Assembly (NCBI RefSeq): GCF_900091475.1
Contig: NZ_FMIB01000002.1
Coordinates: forward strand, 4,960,001-5,024,000
Origin: Micromonospora chersina
GTDB lineage: Bacteria; Actinomycetota; Actinomycetes; Mycobacteriales; Micromonosporaceae
Direction: 5' to 3'
Length of the DNA: 64,000 bases
Shown: positions 25,325-33,707 of the stretch, piece by piece
Numbering within the stretch: the stretch's first letter is position 1
How the letters are laid out: each line of letters begins with the position of its first letter
Position numbers and translations under genes: made by a program
Notes under the pieces: generated by a model
Told to the model about the DNA's origin: nothing
Seen by the model: the letters and a program-made list of their open reading frames with translations, nothing else
Databases searched by the model: none

Positions 25325-26527
25325 CTAGCCGGCCGTGCGCAGCTCGACCTGGTTGTCCTTGAACTTCAGGTCGCCCCACCACCGCTCCTGCGGGTCGTAG
25401 TGGATGACCCGCAGGGTCGGCCGGCTGTCCGCCATTTCCGGCGGGTCGTAGCGGAAAGTGAAGGTGTACGTCTTCCGCTTCCCGGCTGCCAGGGCGTCAA
25501 GGACGCAGGCGTCTCCCCCGTCCGACCGCACCGCCCGGCACCGGCTCAGGTCCCCGCCCGCCGGCTCGCCGATGGTGAAGAAGTCGGAGAAGCCGAGCAG
25601 GGGCACGTCCACCGGTCCCTTGTTCACCACCGTGACGGTCACCGTGGCGGTGCGGTTGCCCTTCGTGTCCGCCGGCCCGACGACCAGGTCGCCGGCCGTG
25701 AGGGTGAGGTCGGTCAGGCGGGGGTCGACCCCGAACTTCGTCGGCCCGGCCGTCTGGGTGAACCGCTCGCCGGTCCAGGCGTACGTCCGCCACTGCCGCT
25801 GCGGCGACCACTTCGGCGTGCTGCAACACGGCTGGATGTCGGCCACGTACGCGCGGATCCTCCCGTCGTCCTGCACCGAGAAGTCCGTGATGTCGCCCAT
25901 CCCGTCGTGGGTGCCGACCACCAGGCCCATGGTGACGATCCGGCCGGCGTCGTCCCGGTCGAAGGCCAGCACCTGCTTCTCCGAGGCCTCGCCGTAGCGG
26001 CACGCGACCAGGGCCACCGTCTCGGTGGCGCCGTCGCCGTCTAGGTCGCCGTAGCGGGGATCGGCCAGCAGCCTCGGCACGGAGCCCGACTCCGCCTCGG
26101 ACCGGAGCCGGACGTTGTCGCTGACGCAGGTCTTCGGGGCGTACCCGGGCCAGGTCGGCAGGTCCAGCCGGGCGGCGAGCAGTTGGGACCGGGTGATCCG
26201 CCCGTCCGGGGCGGCCGGGGTGGTGCTGGCCGTGCTCGGCGTCGGTGGCGGCGGGGTCGGCGAGGCGGTCGTCTCCGACGGGCTCGGGGTGGCGGTCTGC
26301 GCCGGACCCGGCCTCGGGTCGGGACGTCGGTTCAGTGCGGCGTTCGCGCCCACCGGGATGGCCACGGCGAGCACCACGGCCGCCGCGGTGACCACCGCGG
26401 TACGGCGGCGCCGGCGGCGGACGGTCTCCCGCACCGCCGTCGTCCCGGCCGGGTGCACCGCCGGGGCGTACGCCTCGCGGAACGCGGCGAACTCGCCGCT
26501 GACCAGGATGTCCTCAAGCTCAGTCAT
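25325..26527 (-). CDS. membrane protein with anti-sigma-like layout
   Basis: This 400-residue protein has a cytoplasmic N-terminus of about 42 residues (MTELEDILVSGEFAAFREAY), an Arg-rich stretch, one membrane helix (about 43-64), a Pro/Thr/Ser linker and an external domain of about 290 residues. The start overlaps the end of the sigma factor gene by 8 nt. The layout is what a regulator of that sigma factor would have, but the zinc-binding HxxxCxxC motif of ZAS anti-sigma factors is absent. The external part carries DGDGATET, a repeat found in calcium-binding or FG-GAP-like domains, and paired cysteines. Its role as partner of the sigma factor is inferred from position. Confidence 0.7.
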   Translation of the reverse strand: MTELEDILVSGEFAAFREAYAPAVHPAGTTAVRETVRRRRRRTAVVTAAAVVLAVAIPVGANAALNRRPDPRPGPAQTATPSPSETTASPTPPPPTPSTASTTPAAPDGRITRSQLLAARLDLPTWPGYAPKTCVSDNVRLRSEAESGSVPRLLADPRYGDLDGDGATETVALVACRYGEASEKQVLAFDRDDAGRIVTMGLVVGTHDGMGDITDFSVQDDGRIRAYVADIQPCCSTPKWSPQRQWRTYAWTGERFTQTAGPTKFGVDPRLTDLTLTAGDLVVGPADTKGNRTATVTVTVVNKGPVDVPLLGFSDFFTIGEPAGGDLSRCRAVRSDGGDACVLDALAAGKRKTYTFTFRYDPPEMADSRPTLRVIHYDPQERWWGDLKFKDNQVELRTAG

Positions 26528-27089
26528 GGTGGTTCACCTCGTTCGTGGTGGCGAGCTGGGCCGCCAGCGCGGCCCGGCCCCGGTGCAGCCAGGACTTGAC
26601 CGTGCCCTCCGGCACCCCCTCCTGCTCCGCGATCTGCACGACCGTGAGATCGGCCAGGTAGTGCAGCACCACGGCGCGGCGCTGGACGGCCGGCAACTGG
26701 GCCAGCGCGGCGGTCAGCGCCACCCGGTCCGGGCCCGGACCCGGCACGTGCTCCTCGCGCTGCCGGTGCAGCCAGGACTGGGCCGTCCGCAGCCGCCGCC
26801 AGCGGCTCGTGGCCAGGTTCCAGGCGACCCGGCGCACCCAGGCCACCGGGTCGTCGTAGCGGGACACCCGCGACCAGCGGGCGAACGCCCGGCAGAACGC
26901 CTCCTGCACCAGGTCCTGCGCCTGCGACAGGTCGCCGCAGTAGGCGGCGAGCTGGAGCGTCAGGGACCGGAAGTGCGCATGGTAGAGCCCGTCGAAGTCG
27001 ACCGCCTCGCCCCGGCCCGGGTGTTCCGGCCGGTCCGCTGTCCCCCCGGGTGGCGGCTCGCCGAGCCGTGGCTCCCTCGTCACCGTCAT
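26520..27089 (-). CDS. ECF RNA polymerase sigma factor, SigE family
   Basis: This 189-residue sigma factor has region 2 (about residues 35-100, FDGLYHAHFRSLTLQL...AQDLVQEAFCRAFARW) and region 4 (about 125-178, LPAVQRRAVVLHYLADLTVVQIAEQEGVPEGTVKSWLHRGRAAL is seen as one long helix-turn-helix segment). It is of the SigE-type ECF class common in actinobacteria. GGGGAGGAA lies 3 nt upstream of the ATG. The following gene overlaps it by 8 nt and encodes a membrane protein that may sequester it. The divergent gene is nuoB, and the shared upstream gap contains a GTTGAC/GTCAAC inverted repeat. The signal it responds to is unknown. Confidence 0.88.
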   Translation of the reverse strand: MTVTREPRLGEPPPGGTADRPEHPGRGEAVDFDGLYHAHFRSLTLQLAAYCGDLSQAQDLVQEAFCRAFARWSRVSRYDDPVAWVRRVAWNLATSRWRRLRTAQSWLHRQREEHVPGPGPDRVALTAALAQLPAVQRRAVVLHYLADLTVVQIAEQEGVPEGTVKSWLHRGRAALAAQLATTNEVNHHD

Positions 27090-27185
27090 CTGTTCCTCCC
27101 CGTGCACGTGCCGCCGGCGCGGTCACGTCCGTCACACGCCCTGACGCCGGCCCCGGTTGCGCCGGTTGCCGTCCCGGGCGCTGTG

Positions 27186-27198
27186 GTTGACTGTCAAC
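27186..27198. promoter_or_regulatory. inverted repeat gttgac-t-gtcaac between sigma gene and nuoB
   Basis: A perfect 6-bp inverted repeat around a single T lies in the divergent gap, 28 nt before the nuoB start. It could be an operator shared by both genes; the binding protein is unknown. Confidence 0.4.
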
Positions 27199-27225
27199 TC
27201 GAAGACAGGCGAGGGGAGGCGCGAG

Positions 27226-27801
27226 GTGCAGTTGCCGGCCGTGCTCGGCGAGCCGATCCGGTTCGTGCTGAACTGGGGCCGCCGCTACTCCCTCTGGGTG
27301 TTCAACTTCGGGCTGGCCTGCTGCGCCATCGAGTTCATCGCCACCAGCATGGGCCGGCACGACTTCATGCGGCTCGGCGTGATCCCGTTCGCCCACGGTC
27401 CCCGCCAGGCCGACCTCATGGTGGTCTCCGGGACGGTCACCGACAAGATGGCCCCGGCCATCAAGCGGCTCTACGACCAGATGCCCGAACCGAAGTACGT
27501 CATCTCGTTCGGCGCCTGCTCCAACTGCGGCGGGCCCTACTGGGACTCCTACTCGGTGACCAAGGGCGTCGACCAGCTCATCCCCGTCGACGTCTACGTG
27601 CCCGGCTGCCCGCCCCGCCCGGAGGCGCTGCTGCACGGCATCCTCCGCCTCCAGGAGAAGATCGCCGCCGAGGAGTCCGGCGTCGGCGGGGTGCCGCGCC
27701 CCGACCGGCTCGCCCCGCCGGTCGACCCGCGGCCCGCGGAGAGCACCCCCCGGCCCGTGGAATCCCTCACCGCGCCACCGGTACGTCCCCCGGCCGGCTG
27801 A
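27226..27801 (+). CDS. nuoB: NADH-quinone oxidoreductase subunit B (second, partial complex I set)
   Basis: This 191-residue subunit carries the N2 [4Fe-4S] cluster that passes electrons to quinone. The four ligands are present: Cys32-Cys33, Cys98 (SFGAC) and Cys128 (VPGCPPRPE). The start GTG has GGGGAGG 6 nt upstream. The C-terminal ~35 residues are a Pro-rich tail not needed for the fold. The gene stands alone: the next genes encode a DUF2252 protein and a minus-strand dehydrogenase, and nuoC follows 2.5 kb later. Subunits A and D, its direct neighbours in the complex, are not encoded in this window. Confidence 0.9.
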   Translation: MQLPAVLGEPIRFVLNWGRRYSLWVFNFGLACCAIEFIATSMGRHDFMRLGVIPFAHGPRQADLMVVSGTVTDKMAPAIKRLYDQMPEPKYVISFGACSNCGGPYWDSYSVTKGVDQLIPVDVYVPGCPPRPEALLHGILRLQEKIAAEESGVGGVPRPDRLAPPVDPRPAESTPRPVESLTAPPVRPPAG

Positions 27802-27837
27802 GCCGCGAGGTGGCGGCCGAGGTCTAGCCTGCGGACC

Positions 27838-29154
27838 ATGACCCAGTCCGCGGACAAGCGTTCCGCCTTCATCGTCGACGTGCTCACCGAGGAGTTCGGC
27901 GCGTCGATGGCGATCGACCCGGCGGCGTTCCGCCGCAAGTTCCGCAAGATGGCCGCCTCGCCGTTCGCCTTCTACCGGGGCAGCGCCTCGCTCTTCTACG
28001 CCGACCAGCGCGGCGACTTCGCCAGCGACCGGTTCCTCGACGAGCGGACCAGCCGGGTGTGGATCCACGGCGACCTGCACGCCGAGAACTTCGGCACCTA
28101 CATGAACGCCTCCGGGCAGCTCGTGTTCAACGTCAACGACTTCGACGAGGCGTACGTCGGGCCGTTCTCCTGGGATTTGAAGCGCTTCGCCGCCAGCGTG
28201 GCCCTGCTCGGCTACGCCAAGGCGCTCTCCGACCGGGTGATCGGCGAGCTGGTGGCCGGCTTCGCCCGGTCGTACCTGGCCGAGCTGCGGGCCATCGCGG
28301 CCGGCGGCGACGACGCGATCGGCTCGATCACCCTGGACAACGCCGACGGCGTGCTGCGCCGGGTGCTCCAGCAGGCCCGGCTGAACACCCGGGTCGACCT
28401 GCTCGCGACGCAGACCACGATCGACAACTACGAGCGGCGGTTCTCGCTGGGCGACGGGGTCTACGAGGTCGACGCCGCGACCCGGGAGCAGGTCTGCGCC
28501 GCCTTCCAGGACTACCTGGGCACGCTGCCGGAGGGGAGCGCCCGGCTCCGCCCGGTGGCCGCGAACATCAAGGACGTGGTGCTGCGCAAGGGCGTGGGCA
28601 TCGGCTCGGCCGGGCTGCCCTCGTACAACCTGCTCCTGGAGGGCCACACCCAGGCGCTGGAGAACGACGTCGTCATCTACATGAAGCAGGCCCAGGTGCC
28701 GGCGGTGGCGCGGCACATCGACGACGAGCGGGTCCGCTCGTACTTCCGGCACCAGGGGCACCGTACCGCCGAGTCGCAGCGCGCGTTGCAGGCGCACGCC
28801 GACCCGTGGCTGGGCTTCACCGAGCTGGACGGCGCCGGCCAGCTCGTCGCCGAGGTCTCCCCGTACGCGGCCGACCTCGACTGGGCCGACGTCAACGAGC
28901 CCGAGGAGCTCGGCGGGGTGCTCACCGACCTCGGCCGGGCGGTGGCGCGGATGCACTCGGTGGCCGACGACGAGTCCAGCCACGACCTGGTGGACTACTC
29001 CACCGAGGAGGCGATCGTCGCGGTCGTGGACGCCGACGCGGACAGTTTCGTCGACTACCTGATCGACTTCGCGCACACCTACGGCATCCGGGCCCGCGAG
29101 GACCACCAGCTCTTCGTGGACCTGTTCCGCAACGGCCGGCTGCCCGGCATCTGA
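27838..29154 (+). CDS. DUF2252 family protein, kinase-like fold
   Basis: This 438-residue protein belongs to DUF2252. The family resembles aminoglycoside-phosphotransferase and protein-kinase folds: WIHGDLHAENFG looks like a catalytic loop (HGDxHxxN), followed by FNVNDFDEA, a metal-binding loop like DFD. No substrate is known. It starts 36 nt after nuoB on the same strand, so it may be co-transcribed with it, although it has no known link to complex I. The end faces the dehydrogenase gene convergently, with a strong bidirectional hairpin between them. Confidence 0.82.
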   Translation: MTQSADKRSAFIVDVLTEEFGASMAIDPAAFRRKFRKMAASPFAFYRGSASLFYADQRGDFASDRFLDERTSRVWIHGDLHAENFGTYMNASGQLVFNVNDFDEAYVGPFSWDLKRFAASVALLGYAKALSDRVIGELVAGFARSYLAELRAIAAGGDDAIGSITLDNADGVLRRVLQQARLNTRVDLLATQTTIDNYERRFSLGDGVYEVDAATREQVCAAFQDYLGTLPEGSARLRPVAANIKDVVLRKGVGIGSAGLPSYNLLLEGHTQALENDVVIYMKQAQVPAVARHIDDERVRSYFRHQGHRTAESQRALQAHADPWLGFTELDGAGQLVAEVSPYAADLDWADVNEPEELGGVLTDLGRAVARMHSVADDESSHDLVDYSTEEAIVAVVDADADSFVDYLIDFAHTYGIRAREDHQLFVDLFRNGRLPGI

Positions 29155-29160
29155 GGCTCC

Positions 29161-29190
29161 GGGGCGGCGGAGCCCGCGCTCGGCCGCCCC
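29161..29190. terminator. bidirectional stem-loop terminator
   Basis: Arms ggggcggc (29161-29168) and gccgcccc (29183-29190) enclose a second stem gagc/gctc. It lies between the convergent DUF2252 and dehydrogenase genes. Confidence 0.75.
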
Positions 29191-29194
29191 GCCC

Positions 29195-30241
29195 TCAGAG
29201 CTCGAAGTCGAGCACCACCTTGATGTCCTCGCCCGTGGAGGCGTACGCGTCGGCGTACGAGGAGACCGGCACCCGGCGGGTGATGAGCGAGTCCAGCCAC
29301 GCCTGGTCGGCCCGGGCGAGCGCCTGCGCGGCCAGGTCCCAGTGCCGGCGGTTCGCGTTCACCGAGCCGAAGACCACGTTGTTCTCCAGCACGAGGTCCC
29401 GGTTGAGCGCCCCCGCGTCGAAGTCGATGGTCCGGCCGCCGCTGGACACCCCGGTGAGGCAGACGACACCGTTCGGCCCGGCCTTGCACATGGCGTCGAT
29501 CACGACCACGGGCGCGCCGGTGCACTCCACCACCACGTCCGGCGCGAAGTCCAGCTCCGCCACGGTCGTGGTGTGGTACGTCGCGCCGAGCGCCCGGACC
29601 AGCTCCGGCTTCGGCCCGGTCTTGTTCCGGTCCAGCACGTGCACCGACAGCCCGCGCTGGATGCCCAGCAGGGCGGCCAGCAGCCCGATCGGCCCGGCGC
29701 CGGTGACCAGCACGTTCTGCGGCTGCCACACTGCCCGGCTGCCGATCCGCTCGATGTGGTCCCACGCCTTCGCCACCACGCTTGTCGGCTCCAGCAGCAT
29801 CCCGACCGGGGCGAGCATCGGGTCCAGGCCGACGGCGAACCTCGGCTGCACCCGCCAGCGGTCCCGGGCGAAGCCGGGGAGGCCCTTGATCCCGTGCTCG
29901 GTGTACCGGCCGTTGCGGCACATGTCCCACTCGCCCACGGCACAGTTCGGGCAGGGCACCGGGTCGGGGTGCCGGACGATCCCGGCCACCAGGTCGCCGG
30001 GCTGGAGGGTGCCGGTCGGGTCCTCCAGCACCCGGCCCAGCGCCTCGTGCCCGAGCACCAGCCGTTCCTGGCCGGGCGGGGCCTGGCCGTACTCGCCCGC
30101 GATGATCTCCTGGTCGGTCCCGCAGATGCCGACCGCCAGGGCCTGGACCAGGATCGCGCCCTCGTCCGTGGGCGGCTCGGGCCAGTCCTCGTCGAGGCGC
30201 AGGGAATTGGGGACGCCGGGAGTCACAGTGACAGCGCGCAC
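29195..30241 (-). CDS. zinc-dependent glucose 1-dehydrogenase-like oxidoreductase
   Basis: This 348-residue medium-chain dehydrogenase has a catalytic zinc site (Cys40 in GICGTD, His65-Glu66 in LGHEALG), a structural zinc lobe (Cys97, Cys100, Cys108) and a nucleotide-binding VLVTGAGPIGLL. The C-terminal end, ITRRVPVSSYADAY, fits the glucose dehydrogenase branch. It oxidises glucose or a related aldose with NAD(P)+. I chose the GTG at 30241 over the ATG three codons upstream because GGGGAAGG lies 9 nt before the GTG and directly touches the ATG. It sits on the opposite strand inside the split nuo locus. Confidence 0.85.
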   Translation of the reverse strand: MRAVTVTPGVPNSLRLDEDWPEPPTDEGAILVQALAVGICGTDQEIIAGEYGQAPPGQERLVLGHEALGRVLEDPTGTLQPGDLVAGIVRHPDPVPCPNCAVGEWDMCRNGRYTEHGIKGLPGFARDRWRVQPRFAVGLDPMLAPVGMLLEPTSVVAKAWDHIERIGSRAVWQPQNVLVTGAGPIGLLAALLGIQRGLSVHVLDRNKTGPKPELVRALGATYHTTTVAELDFAPDVVVECTGAPVVVIDAMCKAGPNGVVCLTGVSSGGRTIDFDAGALNRDLVLENNVVFGSVNANRRHWDLAAQALARADQAWLDSLITRRVPVSSYADAYASTGEDIKVVLDFEL

Positions 30242-30355
30242 GGTGTTCATCCTTCCCCGCCCGGGGCCCGCGTGCCCGGCAAAGCGGCGGATCCCGCCCG
30301 GGGGAGCGTGGACGGCCCGACACGGCTCCGGGCCGGCGGCCATAGGATCAGCGGC

Positions 30356-31087
30356 ATGACTCCGGAAGAGGTCGGCCGGCGGGTGGTCGCGCTGCTCGCG
30401 CCCGTCGAGGCCACCGCGTCGGTCTCCGGCGGTCAGGGGTACGCCCGCGCCACCGTCGACGTACCCCCGGCGAGCTGGCGCGACGCGGTGCGCGCGGCAC
30501 GCGGCGACGACGAGCTGGGCTGCGACTTCTTCGACTGGCTGTCGGCCGTCGACGAGCTGGCCGAGGGCTTCGACATCGTGGCCCACCTGTGGTCGGTCCG
30601 GCACCGGCACGGGCTGCTGCTGCGCACCCGGGTGCCCCGGGAGGCGCCGGTCGTGGCGTCCGTGGTGGACGTCTTCCCCGGCGCGGCCTGGCACGAGCGG
30701 GAGACCCACGAGATGTTCGGCATCGGCTTCGAGGGGCACGGCGAGCTGCGGCCGCTGCTGCTGCCGCCGGAGTTCGAGGGCCACCCGCTGCGCAAGGAGT
30801 TCGTGCTCGCCTCCCGGGTCGCCAAGCCCTGGCCGGGCGCGAAGGAACCGGGCGAGTCGGAGGCGGGCGGCGGCCGCCGGCCGATCCGGCCGCCGGGCGT
30901 GCCGGCGCCGGGGGAGTGGGGCACGACGCCCACGCCGGCCGGCGCGGCCGGGATGGGCGAGGGCCCCCGTGGGGGTACGCCGGCCCGCCCGGCCCGCGAA
31001 CGCCCGGCCCGCCCCGCACCGGGCGAACGCCCGGCCCGGCCGGCCCGCCCGCAACCGGCCGGCGACGCCGAGGAGGGGGAGGGCTGA
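30356..31087 (+). CDS. nuoC: NADH-quinone oxidoreductase subunit C
   Basis: This 243-residue protein is the 30-kDa (NuoC) subunit of the peripheral arm. Its signature is HERETHEMFGIGFEGH, followed by PLLLPPEFEGHPLRKEF. The first ~150 residues hold the fold; the remaining ~90 are a Pro/Gly/Arg-rich tail typical of this GC-rich genome. Its stop overlaps the nuoH start in TGATG, so the two are coupled. In complete complexes NuoC pairs with NuoD, which is not encoded here. Confidence 0.9.
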   Translation: MTPEEVGRRVVALLAPVEATASVSGGQGYARATVDVPPASWRDAVRAARGDDELGCDFFDWLSAVDELAEGFDIVAHLWSVRHRHGLLLRTRVPREAPVVASVVDVFPGAAWHERETHEMFGIGFEGHGELRPLLLPPEFEGHPLRKEFVLASRVAKPWPGAKEPGESEAGGGRRPIRPPGVPAPGEWGTTPTPAGAAGMGEGPRGGTPARPARERPARPAPGERPARPARPQPAGDAEEGEG

Positions 31088-32049
31088 TGCCGGACTGGTT
31101 GGAGCTGGTCCTCCGGGTGGCGGCCGTGCTTGTCGCGTTCCTCACCCTGCCGCTGATCGTGGGCCAGGCCGAGCACAAGGTGATGGCCCACATGCAGGGC
31201 CGCCTCGGCCCGATGTACGCGGGCGGCTTCCACGGCTGGGCGCAGCTGGTGGCCGACGGCATCAAGTTCGTGCAGAAGGAGGACGTCACCCCGCGTGAGG
31301 CGGACCGGCCGGTGTTCCGGCTGGCCCCCGCGGTGGCCCTGGTGCCCTACCTGCTCGCCCTGCTGGTCATCCCGCTCGGGCCGGGCGACCTGGTGGGGCA
31401 GCCGCTGGACATCGGCCTGTTCTTCGTGCTGGCCGTGGTCGGCATCGGTGTGCTGGCGGTGCTCATGTCGGCGTGGGCCTCGGCCAACAAGTACAGCCTG
31501 CTCGGCGGGCTGCGCGGGGCGGCCCAGCTGCTCGGCTACGAGCTGCCGCTGGTGCTGGCCGCCGCCTCGGTGGCCATGGCGGCGGGCACGCTCAGCCTGC
31601 CCGGCATCGTCGAGGCGTGGCGGCCCTGGTGGCTGATCTGGCAGGCGCCCGCCATGGTGATCTTCTTCGTGGCCGGGCTGGCCGAGATCCGCCGGCCCCC
31701 GTTCGACATGCCGGTGGCCGACTCCGAGCTGGTCTTCGGTTACATGACCGAGTACACCGGCCTGCGCTTCGCGTTCTTCCTGCTGGCCGAGTACGTCGGC
31801 ATCGTGGTGATCGCCGCCCTGACCACCGTGCTGTTCCTGGGCGGCTGGCAGGGCCCGTTCGCCGACGCCCAGCTCGGCTGGCTGTGGACCCTGCTCAAGG
31901 TGTTCGCCGTCGCCTTCGTGATCATCTGGCTCCGGGTGAGCTACCCGCGGCTGCGCGAGGACCAGCTCCAGCGCCTCTGCTGGCTGGTGCTGGTCCCGCT
32001 GGCCCTGGCCCAGCTCGTGCTGACCGCCGCCGTCCGCCTGGCCATGTGA
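31087..32049 (+). CDS. nuoH: NADH-quinone oxidoreductase subunit H
   Basis: This 320-residue membrane subunit has about 8 helices and lines the quinone-entry chamber next to NuoB and NuoD. Expected motifs are present: EHKVMAHMQGRLGP in the first loop, IKFVQKEDVTP, and PPFDMPVADSELVFGYMTEY, where most homologues have PFDLPEAESELV; one of the usual acids in that loop is Val here. The gene starts inside the nuoC stop codon. The two following genes (a minus-strand glutathione-S-transferase-like gene and a SnoaL-like gene) interrupt the nuo order before nuoI. Confidence 0.92.
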   Translation: MPDWLELVLRVAAVLVAFLTLPLIVGQAEHKVMAHMQGRLGPMYAGGFHGWAQLVADGIKFVQKEDVTPREADRPVFRLAPAVALVPYLLALLVIPLGPGDLVGQPLDIGLFFVLAVVGIGVLAVLMSAWASANKYSLLGGLRGAAQLLGYELPLVLAAASVAMAAGTLSLPGIVEAWRPWWLIWQAPAMVIFFVAGLAEIRRPPFDMPVADSELVFGYMTEYTGLRFAFFLLAEYVGIVVIAALTTVLFLGGWQGPFADAQLGWLWTLLKVFAVAFVIIWLRVSYPRLREDQLQRLCWLVLVPLALAQLVLTAAVRLAM

Positions 32050-32061
32050 GGGCGGGCGGGC

Positions 32062-33111
32062 TCAGTCCGCGTCGCGCAGCGGGGTGTGCTCCGGGTCGAC
32101 CCGCTCGGCCGGCGGCGCCGGCTGCGGGGGCGTGCCGTCGCCGAACGGGCGGCCGCCGAGCTGCTCCCGGCCGTGCGGGGTGAGCCAGTTCGCCAGGTCC
32201 GGGCCGAGCGGCACCACCCCGGTCGGGTTGATGTCCCGGTGCACCTCGTAGTAGTGCCGCTTGATGTGGTCGAAGTCGACGGTGTCGCCGAAGCCCGGAG
32301 TCTGGAACAGGTCCCGGGCGTACGCCCAGAGCACCGGCATCTCGGTCAGCTTCTGCCGGTTGCACTTGAAGTGGCCGTGGTAGACCGGGTCGAAGCGGAC
32401 CAGCGTGGTGAACAGCCGGACGTCCGCCTCGGTGATCGTGTCGCCGACCAGGTAGCGCTGCCCGGTCAGCCGCTCGGTCAACCAGTCCAGCCGGTCGAAG
32501 AGCCGGTGGTACGCCTTCTCGTACGCCTCCTGGCTGCCGGCGAAGCCGCACCGGTAGACGCCGTTGTTCACATCCGCGAAGACCACCGCGTTGACCTCGT
32601 CGATCTCGTCGCGCAGCCGCTCCGGGTAGAGCTGCGGCGCGCCCGGCCGGTGGTACGCGGTCCACTCCGTCGACAGGTCCAGGCTCATCTGCGCGTAGTC
32701 GTTGGTGACCACCTGCCCGGTCGGCACGTCCACGATCGCCGGCACGGTGATGCCCCGCTCGTAGCCGGGGAAGCGCGCGAAGTAGGCGTCGGCCAGCCGC
32801 TCGATGCCGAGCACCGGGTCCCGGCCGCCCGGGTCGAGGTCGAAGGTCCAGCTCCGCTTGTCGTGGGTGGGCCCGGCCACCGCCATCGAGATGGCGTCCT
32901 CCAGCCCGAGCAGCCGCCGGACGATGATCAGCCGGTTGGCCCAGGGGCAGGCCCGGCTGACCGCCAGCCGGTAGCGGCCCGCCTCCACCGGCCAGCCGCT
33001 CGACCCGTCGGCGGTGATCCGCGTGGCGATGTAGCGCTGGTCCCGGGTGAACTCGCCGCCCGGCTCGACGTACTTGCCGCCGGTCCGGTCGAGGATCTCG
33101 TCGCCGCCCAC
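32062..33111 (-). CDS. glutathione S-transferase, Xi-class / glutathionyl-hydroquinone-reductase-like
   Basis: This 349-residue protein has a thioredoxin-like N-terminal half with the catalytic CPWA motif (SRACPWANRLIIVRR) and an all-helical C-terminal half, NGVYRCGFAGSQEAYEKAY. CPWA and the length place it with Xi-class GSTs, which reduce glutathionyl- or mycothiyl-hydroquinones. Actinobacteria use mycothiol, so the thiol partner may be mycothiol. The GTG start has GGGAGG 4 nt upstream. The stop is 12 nt from the nuoH stop on the other strand, so it breaks the nuo cluster. Confidence 0.85.
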   Translation of the reverse strand: MGGDEILDRTGGKYVEPGGEFTRDQRYIATRITADGSSGWPVEAGRYRLAVSRACPWANRLIIVRRLLGLEDAISMAVAGPTHDKRSWTFDLDPGGRDPVLGIERLADAYFARFPGYERGITVPAIVDVPTGQVVTNDYAQMSLDLSTEWTAYHRPGAPQLYPERLRDEIDEVNAVVFADVNNGVYRCGFAGSQEAYEKAYHRLFDRLDWLTERLTGQRYLVGDTITEADVRLFTTLVRFDPVYHGHFKCNRQKLTEMPVLWAYARDLFQTPGFGDTVDFDHIKRHYYEVHRDINPTGVVPLGPDLANWLTPHGREQLGGRPFGDGTPPQPAPPAERVDPEHTPLRDAD

Positions 33112-33206
33112 GTCGCCTCCCGAAGATGTCTCGTTCCGGTCCCATCATTGTCGCTCCGGCCGCTCCTGGCAGGCCGAGCGCGAAGGGCGAGGGCTAGGCT
33201 GCCGCG

Positions 33207-33629
33207 GTGACCGATGTGGAGGCGGCGGCCCGACGCTTCATCGCGGACGTGTGGAACGCCGGCCGCGAGGAGAGCGCGTACGACCTGATCGCCGAGGACT
33301 GCCCGGGGCTGGGCGGGACGGGCCCGGAGGCCACCCTGGCCTGGCACCGGGACCGGCGGGCGTCCTTCCCCGACCTGCGCTACAAGATCGTCGAGGTGGT
33401 GGCCGGCGGTGACCGGGTGGCCGTGCACTGGCGGGCCGCCGGCACCCAGGCCGGGCAGTTCGGCCCGGTGCCGCCCACCGGCCGGGTGGTCAGCTACTCC
33501 GGGGCGAGCTTCCTCCGCTTCGACGAGACCGGCCGGATCGTCGACGTGTGGAGCGTCAACGAGCTGTTCCAGGTCCTCCAGCAACTCGGCGTGGAGATGC
33601 TCCCGCCGCTGCCGGCCACCGGGTCCTGA
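33207..33629 (+). CDS. SnoaL-like / ester-cyclase-like polyketide cyclase fold protein
   Basis: This 140-residue protein has the NTF2-like SnoaL layout: a long first helix (MTDVEAAARRFIADVWNAG), then FPDLRYKIVEVVAGGDRVAVHWRA and SGASFLRFDETGRIVDVWSVNE. Members of this family are cyclases, isomerases or ligand binders of small hydrophobic compounds; many are of unknown role. The start is GTG without a clear ribosome binding site. It is divergent from the GST-like gene and 78 nt upstream of nuoI, with which it may be co-transcribed. Confidence 0.78.
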   Translation: MTDVEAAARRFIADVWNAGREESAYDLIAEDCPGLGGTGPEATLAWHRDRRASFPDLRYKIVEVVAGGDRVAVHWRAAGTQAGQFGPVPPTGRVVSYSGASFLRFDETGRIVDVWSVNELFQVLQQLGVEMLPPLPATGS

Positions 33630-33707
33630 CCCGGCCGGCGGCCGGTCGGCGGGCGATCCGCCGGGTGGTGGTCGCGCGCGCACGGGGCACAGGGCAGGAT
33701 GGGCGGC

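Noticed and set aside
25203..27136. Shared cacgtccg string upstream of the sigma factor gene and of the secreted-protein gene, as an autoregulated promoter motif
   Set aside because: Only 8 bp match, the string is absent upstream of the second secreted-protein gene, and such matches are frequent at this base composition.
26524..29106. An 860-codon minus-strand frame opposite nuoB and the DUF2252 gene
   Set aside because: Antisense shadow. The real sigma factor occupies a different frame at one end, and both plus-strand genes have family motifs.
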